From Spirochaetales bacterium (lineage in GTDB: Bacteria; Spirochaetota; Spirochaetia; Treponematales; UBA12059), in NCBI GenBank assembly GCA_016938515.1, contig JAFGUM010000218.1, positions 1 to 8,222 of the forward strand: 8,222 bases of DNA, written 5' to 3'. Both the position numbers and the translations under genes were made by a program. This document shows, piece by piece, positions 1-6,605 of the stretch (its first letter is position 1; each line of letters opens with the position of its first letter). Under the pieces are notes generated by a model. That model was not told where the DNA came from. It saw only the letters and a list, made by a program, of their open reading frames with translations, and did not search any database.

Positions 1-22
1 ATCTGCCGGTTACACTGCTTCC

Positions 23-1855
23 ATGAACGGCAAGGCCGCCCGTGCCGCGGGCGATTCCATCCACGGCGCGTCAGAGCAACCCGGTACTGACGAAAGCAAC
101 AAGCTTTCGGGTATCGACGAGGTCGAACCGCTCGAGTATGAGCCATCTCCCGCGGAGAGGGCTACGATACGGCGCTACGAAGCGCTGTTCCGCGGGCTTG
201 TCGAGCACGCTTCTGACGTCGTGCTGATTCTGGAATCAAACGGCCGGGTGCGGTTCTGCGGGCCTAGCGCCAGGTCGTTGCTGGGGCTCGCGCCGGAAGA
301 AGTGGAAGGGCGGGATTTTTTCTCGTTGCTGTCTGAGGACTTTGCCGACGAGCAGCGGGCGATGTTCTCGTCCAACCTTGTGGCGGAGCACCCCACGTTT
401 ACCGCTGATTTTTCCGTGCGACGACCGGGGGGAGACGAGCTGCCGGTAGAAGCATCCGCGTCCAACTACCTGCGCAACCCCGATATAGCCGGTATCATCA
501 TGACGATACGCGACGTAACCCGGCAGAAGCAGGCTGAGGAGCGGGCCCTGTTCTATGAGTACTTTGATCCGCTGACACGCCTGCCAAACCGTGAGTCGTT
601 CCTTCGGGAAGTAGCCAGGAACATCACGATTGCCAGCAATCGCGACCGCGTATTTGGCGTAATGGCCCTGGGGCTCGACCGTTTCAAGGCCGTAAATGAC
701 ATGTACGGTACGAGAACGGGAGACGAAGTACTCAAGTCCGCGGCCGACGCCCTGCGGAATTCGTTCAGGAACGACGATATCATATCCCGCTACCGAGGCG
801 ACAAGTTCTTCGCGCTGTTCCCGGACATCAAGTCGCAGGATCATATCAAGGAAATCATCGCCAAGGCGCGCTCGGCTTTTACCGAGCCGATTCGCCTCGG
901 CCTGGGTCAGGAATTGAGGCTTTCAGCGTCGATGGGCGTCGCTTTCTTTCCAAATGACGGCAAGGAAGCTCCCGAGCTGGTACGAAACGCCGAGACAGCC
1001 CTGTATATGGCCAAGGAATCCGGCAGGGACGGCTACCGCCTGTTCGACGCGCGGCTCAACGGCGAGATTCTGGAACGGCAGCGCATCGAAACGGACATGG
1101 ACCTGGCCATAGGCGAGCGTCGGTTTGAGCCATACTTCCAGCCAAAGGTCGACCGGGATGGCTTTATAGTCGGCGCGGAAGCCCTGGTGCGCTGGAAGCT
1201 TCATAACGGCGAAATAAAAGTACCCGATACCTTTATAGACGTAGCCGAACGAAGCGGCAACATAGACAAAATTGGTGCCATGGTGTTGCAGCGCACCTGT
1301 GAGCTAGCCGCGTCGTGGACGGCGGCCGGTCTCCCGGACGTGCCAATTTCAATAAACCTGTCGCCGCGCCAGTTTGGCCAGGAACGCCTCGTTGATGACA
1401 TCGAGGCCATCATCTCGGCGACGGGCGTTGACCCGCGGCGGTTGGAGTTCGAGATAACCGAGAGCGGCATCATGACCAACGAGAGCGAGAGCATACGCAA
1501 GCTGCTGCGGCTCAAGGAACTCGGCGCTTCGGTTTCAATAGACGATTTTGGCACCGGGTACTCATCGTTTTCAAAGCTAAAAGATTACCCGGTGGATACG
1601 GTCAAGATGGACAAGTCGTTTATAGATCCGTTGCCGTCTGACAGGCGCGCCGCGATTATAGCGTCGGCCATCGTCGACCTCGCGCATACGCTGAGTTTCA
1701 GCGTGGTGGCCGAAGGCGTTGAAAACGTAGACCAGCTGCGCTTCCTGGATACTATCTTCTGCGATCAGTTCCAGGGTTACCTGTTCTCGCGGCCGGTGCC
1801 CGAGCTCGAATTCAGGAGCCTGCTCGCCAGCGGTCTGTCTATACTGCCGCGCTAG
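23..1855 (+). CDS. PAS-GGDEF-EAL protein, predicted c-di-GMP phosphodiesterase with degenerate GGDEF
   Basis: A 610-residue cytoplasmic signalling protein with no visible signal peptide or membrane segment. Order seen: acidic, probably disordered N-terminus (1-48); PAS sensor (about 52-168, ending in the IRDVTRQKQ boundary); GGDEF domain (about 180-342, opening DPLTRLPNR); EAL domain (about 352-605). The GGDEF signature reads RGDKF (258-262), losing the first Gly and the Glu needed for metal and GTP catalysis, while an RxxD I-site (Arg249, Asp252) keeps its usual five-residue spacing. All usual EAL phosphodiesterase residues are visible: Glu386 (EALVRW), Asn445, Glu477, Asp507-Asp508 (DDFGTGYSS), Lys528, Glu564, Gln584. 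By family knowledge it should hydrolyse c-di-GMP to pGpG, with PAS and the dead GGDEF as regulatory inputs; that is inference. The frame is open to the window edge and no Shine-Dalgarno precedes the ATG, so the true start could lie upstream. PAP2 follows 25 bases on. Confidence 0.93.
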   Translation: MNGKAARAAGDSIHGASEQPGTDESNKLSGIDEVEPLEYEPSPAERATIRRYEALFRGLVEHASDVVLILESNGRVRFCGPSARSLLGLAPEEVEGRDFFSLLSEDFADEQRAMFSSNLVAEHPTFTADFSVRRPGGDELPVEASASNYLRNPDIAGIIMTIRDVTRQKQAEERALFYEYFDPLTRLPNRESFLREVARNITIASNRDRVFGVMALGLDRFKAVNDMYGTRTGDEVLKSAADALRNSFRNDDIISRYRGDKFFALFPDIKSQDHIKEIIAKARSAFTEPIRLGLGQELRLSASMGVAFFPNDGKEAPELVRNAETALYMAKESGRDGYRLFDARLNGEILERQRIETDMDLAIGERRFEPYFQPKVDRDGFIVGAEALVRWKLHNGEIKVPDTFIDVAERSGNIDKIGAMVLQRTCELAASWTAAGLPDVPISINLSPRQFGQERLVDDIEAIISATGVDPRRLEFEITESGIMTNESESIRKLLRLKELGASVSIDDFGTGYSSFSKLKDYPVDTVKMDKSFIDPLPSDRRAAIIASAIVDLAHTLSFSVVAEGVENVDQLRFLDTIFCDQFQGYLFSRPVPELEFRSLLASGLSILPR

Positions 1856-1868
1856 AAGCACGGCAACC

Positions 1869-1874
1869 AGGGGG
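1869..1874 (+). promoter_or_regulatory. Ribosome binding site for the PAP2 gene
   Basis: AGGGGG lies 6 bases before the ATG at 1881 and fixes that start. It sits in the 25-base gap after the EAL gene, in which I see no terminator hairpin, so read-through from the upstream gene is plausible. Confidence 0.6.
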
Positions 1875-1880
1875 TGTGTC

Positions 1881-2792
1881 ATGGACGGTATACTGGAGTG
1901 GGGCGTAGACGTTATACAGGCTATTCAGACGGTGGCCAGCCCCGGGCTTACCGTGGCCATGAAGCTTATTACACAAGCTGGCTCTGAATATTTTTACCTG
2001 TTGCTGCTTCCTGTCGTGTTCTGGTGCGTTGACGAGCGTTTTGGCACTCGCCTGGGCATCGTGCTGCTCGGCTCGGTATTCGTCAACGGCTGGCTGAAGC
2101 AGGTTTTTGCCCAGCCCCGGCCGTTCGACCTGGATCCGTCGGTTGGCCTGTCGCACGAATCGAGTTATGGCCTGCCATCCGGGCACGCGCAGGGAACATC
2201 GACGCTCTGGGGTTTGCTGGCGGCTAAAATCCGCAAGCCCTGGGGGCTGACGCTGGCTATCGTCATACCGCTGCTCGTCAGTTTTACACGCCTGTACCTG
2301 GGGGTGCACTTTCCAACGGACGTGGCGCTGGGGCTGGCGCTCGGCTGGAGCCTGGCGGTTGCCGGCACGCTGCTCGGAGACAGGGTGGCGGCGGTGCTAC
2401 GGTCGTGGCATATCAGGTGGCGAATCGTCGCCGCGGCTGTCGCGGCGCTGGCGATGAACGCGCTCAACCCGGCCGATTCGAGCATTCCCGGCGTTTTTTT
2501 TGGAACCGCGGTAGGCGCCGCTTTCCTGTTCGAGACGCTGCGCTTTGACGCCAGCTCCGGGTCGCTCGCACAGAAGGCTGCCCGGCTTGGGCTGGGGCTC
2601 GTAGGCGTGGTCGTCCTCTACGCGGGCATCAAGCTGGTAGTGCCGGCGGAAGGCGAGCCGCAGTACGCATTGTTCCGTTTTGTGCGCTATGGACTGGTGG
2701 GCGCGTGGGTTTCGTACGGCGCTCCATGGGTGTTTATAAAAATGGGGTTTGCGACTGGTAGACCGATAGCCACTGCAAGCGTGGAGGGTTGA
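1881..2792 (+). CDS. PAP2-family membrane phosphatase with C-terminal membrane extension
   Basis: A 303-residue integral membrane protein of the type 2 phosphatidic acid phosphatase superfamily. All three catalytic motifs are seen: Lys73-x6-Arg80-Pro81; PSGH at 99-102 (catalytic acid/base His102); and Arg137-x5-His143-x3-Asp147 (nucleophile His143). The residue before Arg137 is Thr rather than the commoner Ser. Hydrophobic segments cluster at about 36-50, 55-72, 103-116, 120-137 and 148-166. About 120 further residues with roughly four more hydrophobic stretches (about 183-196, 203-218, 236-254, 266-288) follow, so it is longer than a minimal PAP2 enzyme of about 200 residues. Family members dephosphorylate lipid phosphates such as phosphatidic acid, phosphatidylglycerophosphate or undecaprenyl pyrophosphate; the substrate cannot be read from sequence. 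The next gene starts 3 bases after its stop, suggesting translational coupling. Confidence 0.92.
   Translation: MDGILEWGVDVIQAIQTVASPGLTVAMKLITQAGSEYFYLLLLPVVFWCVDERFGTRLGIVLLGSVFVNGWLKQVFAQPRPFDLDPSVGLSHESSYGLPSGHAQGTSTLWGLLAAKIRKPWGLTLAIVIPLLVSFTRLYLGVHFPTDVALGLALGWSLAVAGTLLGDRVAAVLRSWHIRWRIVAAAVAALAMNALNPADSSIPGVFFGTAVGAAFLFETLRFDASSGSLAQKAARLGLGLVGVVVLYAGIKLVVPAEGEPQYALFRFVRYGLVGAWVSYGAPWVFIKMGFATGRPIATASVEG
2783..2787 (+). promoter_or_regulatory. Ribosome binding site deciding the start of the molybdenum subunit gene
   Basis: GGAGG, inside the last codons of the PAP2 gene, lies 8 bases before ATG 2796 and only 5 before the in-frame TTG at 2793. The spacing favours the ATG, giving 752 residues. 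Confidence 0.65.
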
Positions 2793-2795
2793 TTG

Positions 2796-5054
2796 ATGCA
2801 GACTGAAAAGGCATACAGGAACGACGCCTACGCCAAGGTTACGGGCAGGGCAACGTACGCCGACGATATTTCCTTTTCCGGTATGCTGCACGCGGTACCG
2901 GTCTACGCCGACTATGTAGCCGCGAAAGACCTGCGTATAGACGCCTCGGAAGCGCTTCGCTCGCCGGGCTGCGTGCGCGTCATCACCGCGGCGGATGTGC
3001 CAGGCTCGGCTACGTTTGGCCAGATAGAAAAAGACTACCCGATGTTCGTGTCAGGGCAGGTTAGGTCATGGGGAGACGTCTGCGCCATCGTCGTCGCCGA
3101 GACCAGGGTCGCCGCGAAGGCCGCCGCGGCTCTCGTCAAAATCGAGGCCACCCCCGTAAAACCGGTTCTTGGCATCGACGAGGCGCTCAAACCAGGTGCC
3201 CCGGTCGTGCCGTCGTACGGAGACAGCAACATCGTGACGCACCATCGTTTGCGCCACGGGGATCCGGAGCCACTGTTCGCGCAGGCGGAGCTCATACTGG
3301 AAGAAGATTTCGAGACGCAGGCTATAGAGCACTCGTACATGGAGCCGGAGACAGCCGTGTGCGTACCCCGATCCGATGGCGTCGTTGAAGTTTACGGCAG
3401 CATGCAGCACCCGTTCAGCACGCGGCGTTTCGTCGCGGCGTTGCTGGGCGAACCGCTGTCCAGCGTGGAAGTGTATACCATCGCGGTTGGAGGAGGGTTT
3501 GGCGGCAAGGACGACACCGCCGCCGTCGTCTGCGCGCGCGCCGCGCTGGCGGCGAAGCTCACCGGCAAGCCGGTGAAGCTGCGCTACGACCGCGAGTGGT
3601 CGTTCCGAGAGTCGTACAAGCGCCACCCCTACCGCATGCACTACAAGGTGGGCGTTTCAAGCGAGGGGCAGGTGCTCGCTGTCAAGGCTACCATGTACGC
3701 AGACTCTGGCGCGTACCTGTCGGTGACACCGTGGGTTACCTGGCGATCCACCGCGCAGTGCTTCGGGCCGTACGCTATAGACAACATCCACGCCGACGTG
3801 TACGGCGTTGCCACGAACAACATCTTCTCCGGCGCCATGCGCGGTTTCGGTTCGCCGCAGGTCAACTTCGCCGTGGAGCAGATCATGGACATGGCCGCGC
3901 ACAAGCTCAAGATCCATCCGCTGGGCATGCGCCGCATCAACATGGTCAAGCAGGACTCGGTTACCGTAACCGGTCAGAAGCTGTCTGGCCATACGGTAAG
4001 CCTCGAGGACGTGATGAACCGCGTCGTGCACGAGATAGGCTACCGAAAGAAATATGAGAAGTGCTCGTTTGGAACAGCCGATGGTGACGAACTGTACGGC
4101 ATAGGCCTCGCCATCAGCTACCGCGGCGCCAGCCTCGGCGCCGAGGGCATGGACTTCTGCTCGTGCATCATCAACGGACAGTACGATGGGTCGATACTGC
4201 TCGAGACGGGTATTCACGAGAACGGCCAGGGCTCGGAGACGACGATGACGCTCGTGCTCGCCGAGGAGCTGGGCGTTGACCTCAAGCGCATCAGGTACCG
4301 GCGCTCGTCGACGAGCGTCATACCCGACTCGGGCACGACCGTGGCGACGCGGGGTACCATTCTGGGCGGGTCGTCCGTCGTCATCGCGGCAAGGCAGTAC
4401 AGGAAGCTGCTGTCGGATCACCTCGCGGAGCGCCTGCGCTGCAAGCCGGAGGAGGTTACCTTCCACGACGACAAGATATGGGGCCTCAACTACGCGTACA
4501 GCCTGACGTGGGAAGAAGCGATGAAGGAGCTGTTCCTGCAGCGCATCACGCCGTACGCGTTTGGTACCTTCCAGGCGCCGCCGGTCAGCTGGGACGATAC
4601 AAACGGACAGGGAGACGCGTATTTTACCTACGTGTACTCGTGCCAGGCCGTAGAGCTCAGCGTCAACAAGAAGACCGGCGCCGTCACGCTGCTCAACATC
4701 GTTGCCGGGCACGACATCGGCAAGGCCATCAACAAGGCCATGGTGCTCGGGCAGATGTATGGTGGTGTTACCCAGGGTGTCGGCATGGCGCTGATGGAAG
4801 ATTTCGTCCGCGAAGAGGGCAAGACACGCTGTCTCAACTTTGACGCGTACAAGATTCCCCGCATGACCGACCTGCCGGAAATGACGGGCATAATAATCGA
4901 GAATCATGACCCCAGCTCGCTTACCGGCGCCAAGGGCATAGGCGAACCGGCACTGGAAATAATAGCACCCGCTATTGCCAACGCCGTTTTCAACGCCACC
5001 GGCGTCCGGTACACCAAGCTGCCCATACGCGTACAGCCGGAGGATCTCGCGTGA
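2796..5054 (+). CDS. Xanthine dehydrogenase/aldehyde oxidase family molybdopterin-binding large subunit (XdhA/CoxL type)
   Basis: A 752-residue molybdenum hydroxylase subunit; the start is ATG 2796 (a TTG at 2793 would add one residue). The N-terminal a/b hammerhead domain spans about 10-125; the two Moco-binding domains fill about 145-745. Visible motifs: GGGFGGK at 232-238, AMRGFGSPQ at 347-355, GQG at 477-479, and the catalytic glutamate Glu717 in KGIGEP. By hand alignment to bovine xanthine oxidase, Arg317 matches Arg880 and Phe351 matches Phe914. Position Glu802 is instead Asp239 and position Phe1009 is Tyr442. The family hydroxylates aromatic heterocycles or aldehydes at a Mo-oxo-sulfido centre, passing electrons to [2Fe-2S] clusters. 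A purine-like heterocycle is plausible from Arg317 and Phe351, but the substrate is not established. No twin-arginine signal is seen, so it is probably cytoplasmic. It overlaps the [2Fe-2S] gene by 4 bases. No FAD subunit gene is adjacent. Confidence 0.94.
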   Translation: MQTEKAYRNDAYAKVTGRATYADDISFSGMLHAVPVYADYVAAKDLRIDASEALRSPGCVRVITAADVPGSATFGQIEKDYPMFVSGQVRSWGDVCAIVVAETRVAAKAAAALVKIEATPVKPVLGIDEALKPGAPVVPSYGDSNIVTHHRLRHGDPEPLFAQAELILEEDFETQAIEHSYMEPETAVCVPRSDGVVEVYGSMQHPFSTRRFVAALLGEPLSSVEVYTIAVGGGFGGKDDTAAVVCARAALAAKLTGKPVKLRYDREWSFRESYKRHPYRMHYKVGVSSEGQVLAVKATMYADSGAYLSVTPWVTWRSTAQCFGPYAIDNIHADVYGVATNNIFSGAMRGFGSPQVNFAVEQIMDMAAHKLKIHPLGMRRINMVKQDSVTVTGQKLSGHTVSLEDVMNRVVHEIGYRKKYEKCSFGTADGDELYGIGLAISYRGASLGAEGMDFCSCIINGQYDGSILLETGIHENGQGSETTMTLVLAEELGVDLKRIRYRRSSTSVIPDSGTTVATRGTILGGSSVVIAARQYRKLLSDHLAERLRCKPEEVTFHDDKIWGLNYAYSLTWEEAMKELFLQRITPYAFGTFQAPPVSWDDTNGQGDAYFTYVYSCQAVELSVNKKTGAVTLLNIVAGHDIGKAINKAMVLGQMYGGVTQGVGMALMEDFVREEGKTRCLNFDAYKIPRMTDLPEMTGIIIENHDPSSLTGAKGIGEPALEIIAPAIANAVFNATGVRYTKLPIRVQPEDLA
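5039..5044 (+). promoter_or_regulatory. Ribosome binding site for the [2Fe-2S] subunit gene
   Basis: GGAGGA within the end of the large-subunit gene lies 6 bases before GTG 5051. It supports the GTG start and the four-base GTGA start/stop overlap, an arrangement typical of translational coupling. Confidence 0.7.
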
Positions 5055-5563
5055 ACACCATAACCATCAACGGAACGCACTACGATGTTAAGGACGACGA
5101 GCTGTCGCTGTCGCTGCTGGAGTTCCTGCGCGAGCGTAATTACATGACAGGCACCAAAAACGGCTGCGAGCGCGGGCTGTGCGGCTCGTGCACCGTCGCG
5201 CTCAACGACAAGGCGGTACGTTCGTGCATAACGCCGATGGCCAAGGCGGTCGGCTCCACGGTCGTTACCATCGAGGGCATGGAACGTCCAGACGGAACGC
5301 TGCACCCCATCCAGCAGGCCTTCGTCGATTGCGGCGCCATCCAGTGCGGCTTCTGCACGCCGGGCATGGTGATGAGCGCGTACGCGCTGATCCTGCGCAA
5401 CCCCGAGCCGAGCCGCGAGGATATCCGCAAGGGCATGAAGGGCAACCTGTGCCGCTGCACCGGCTACCAGCAGATAGTAGACGCGGTGGAGCAGGCAGCC
5501 ACGGTCATCCGGGAGCAGGCTCTGTCCCCCCGGCCCGGCTGCGAGCGCGACGGCTCAGCGTAG
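5051..5563 (+). CDS. [2Fe-2S]-binding small subunit of molybdenum hydroxylase (XdhC/CoxS type)
   Basis: A 170-residue electron-transfer subunit of normal family length. The plant-ferredoxin-like N-terminal domain carries Cys39, Cys44, Cys47 and Cys59 (cluster proximal to FAD in three-part enzymes). The helical C-terminal domain carries Cys99, Cys102, Cys134 and Cys136, with Gln98 before Cys99 matching the residue that contacts the pyranopterin in this family. All eight ligands are present, so two clusters are expected. It should take electrons from the large subunit encoded just upstream (4-base overlap, GTG start). In classical xanthine dehydrogenases the next carrier is an FAD subunit; none is encoded here, so the electron acceptor is unknown. 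The C-terminus after about residue 155 is a short low-complexity tail. Its stop overlaps the end of the convergent apbE gene. Confidence 0.95.
   Translation: MNTITINGTHYDVKDDELSLSLLEFLRERNYMTGTKNGCERGLCGSCTVALNDKAVRSCITPMAKAVGSTVVTIEGMERPDGTLHPIQQAFVDCGAIQCGFCTPGMVMSAYALILRNPEPSREDIRKGMKGNLCRCTGYQQIVDAVEQAATVIREQALSPRPGCERDGSA
5555..5563. other. Tail-to-tail overlap of convergent genes
   Basis: The + strand TAG (5561-5563) of the [2Fe-2S] gene lies beyond the - strand TGA (5555-5557) of apbE, so the coding regions share 9 bases. There is no intergenic space. Short inverted repeats nearby (5566-5570 with 5580-5584; 5545-5551 with 5585-5591) lack a T-run, so no intrinsic terminator is supported. 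Confidence 0.9.
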
Positions 5564-6595
5564 GGCGGTCTGGGTAAACGACCGGTCGCGCAGCTCGAAC
5601 AGGGTGCCCGCGCCGGAACTGGCGTACAGCCGCCTCTGTTCGTCTATGAAGAGCGCCTCGACTCCCTCTGTCGCTTCGACGAGGGCCATACCGGCTTCCA
5701 GGCCGAGGGTGAAGGCCGTCGTCGACAGGCCATCCGCGGCTATCGACGAGTCGCTTAGTATGGTTACAGACACGAGGCCGTTGCTCACCGGGTAGCCAGT
5801 GCCGGTGCTCAGGATGTGGTGGTAGCGCTTGCCGTCGTCAGCGTCGAAAAATCGCTCGTAGACGCCGCTCGTCACGACGGTCCAGCCTCCAGGAACGGTT
5901 GCCACGCCGAGGTGGGTACCCCTCGAATCGAAGGGGTTCTGCACGCCAATGCGCCAGGCCGAGCCGTCCGGCTTTGTGCCTATGACCATGACGTTGCCGC
6001 CAAGATCCAGTACCGCGGCCCGAACCCCCTGTTCTGCCAGTATCAGCCCCACTTCGTCCGCGGCGTAGCCCTTGGCAATGGCGCCGAGGTCGAGCCGCAT
6101 GCCGGGTAGCGGAAGAAAGACTGTGCCAGCTTCGTCGTCAACGACAACGGCGTCCCACCGCACGAGGGACAGAGCTGCTTCCAGTTCCGCTGGGGTAGGG
6201 ACGCGCTGGCCGTCCATGCCTATGTTCCACAGCTTGACGATGGGGCCGATGGTGGGGTCGAAGGCTCCGTTGGAGGCCCGGGCGTAGTCCAGCGCCCTGG
6301 CGATGACGAAGCGCGCGTCATCGGGCACGGCAACCGGGCTGATTCCCGCTGCGTCGTTGATTGCCGAGATCGCGGTACCGCTGGCGTTGGCGCTCATCGT
6401 CCTGTCTATCTGGCGAAGCCGCGCGAACGCGGCGTCGAGAGCGGCGTCCGAGCCCCCAGCTACGATTCGCACTGAACAGATCGTACCAAGTACCAGCTCC
6501 GTGCGATCCATCGGGCTATCGGCGCACGATACGGCCATGAGCAAGGATAGAATAACTGCAAGCGCCATCATGGTCGGTGTTGTCCTTGATCGCAT
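5555..6595 (-). CDS. apbE: ApbE-type FAD:protein FMN transferase, predicted lipoprotein
   Basis: 346 residues from the ATG at 6595. I chose this start because it gives an Arg-rich n-region, a hydrophobic core (about 9-20) and a lipobox-like MAVSC ending at Cys24, so a signal peptidase II lipoprotein facing the periplasm is predicted. The frame is open further upstream, but that part overlaps the metallo-hydrolase gene. ATG 6571 is an alternative with no basic n-region. Family motifs are seen: GAFDPTIGPIVKLW (110-123), LDLGAIAKGYAAD (168-180), DLGGN (197-201), VVTSGVYERFF (240-250), KRYHHIL (256-262) and ADGLSTTAF (287-295) with the metal-binding Asp288. ApbE proteins use FAD and Mg2+ to attach FMN covalently to Thr/Ser of proteins such as NqrB/C and RnfD/G; the treponemal homologue (Ftp) can also hydrolyse FAD. 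No flavinylation target is encoded here. It starts 10 bases after the upstream gene with no clear Shine-Dalgarno, so coupling is likely. Confidence 0.93.
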   Translation of the reverse strand: MRSRTTPTMMALAVILSLLMAVSCADSPMDRTELVLGTICSVRIVAGGSDAALDAAFARLRQIDRTMSANASGTAISAINDAAGISPVAVPDDARFVIARALDYARASNGAFDPTIGPIVKLWNIGMDGQRVPTPAELEAALSLVRWDAVVVDDEAGTVFLPLPGMRLDLGAIAKGYAADEVGLILAEQGVRAAVLDLGGNVMVIGTKPDGSAWRIGVQNPFDSRGTHLGVATVPGGWTVVTSGVYERFFDADDGKRYHHILSTGTGYPVSNGLVSVTILSDSSIAADGLSTTAFTLGLEAGMALVEATEGVEALFIDEQRRLYASSGAGTLFELRDRSFTQTALR

Positions 6596-6605
6596 ATTGT
6601 CGCGC

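Noticed and set aside
236..844. 202-codon open frame on the - strand opposite the PAS and GGDEF region
   Set aside because: It lies wholly within a well-supported gene and has no domain or ribosome binding signal; a shadow frame.
3657..4907. 416-codon open frame on the - strand opposite the molybdenum subunit
   Set aside because: The + strand frame carries all the family motifs across this stretch. The antisense protein has no recognisable domain, is Arg/His-rich, and is explained by GC-rich third positions keeping the opposite frame open.
2796..5563. Naming the hydroxylase pair as true xanthine dehydrogenase of purine catabolism
   Set aside because: No purine transporter, deaminase, uricase-type or selenium-related genes are nearby, and two substrate-pocket residues differ. 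Only the broader family is supported.
5545..5591. Inverted repeats near the convergent stops, considered as a bidirectional terminator
   Set aside because: Stems are only 5 to 7 bases, one has a loop of over 30 bases, and there is no T-run. Such matches are expected by chance in GC-rich DNA.
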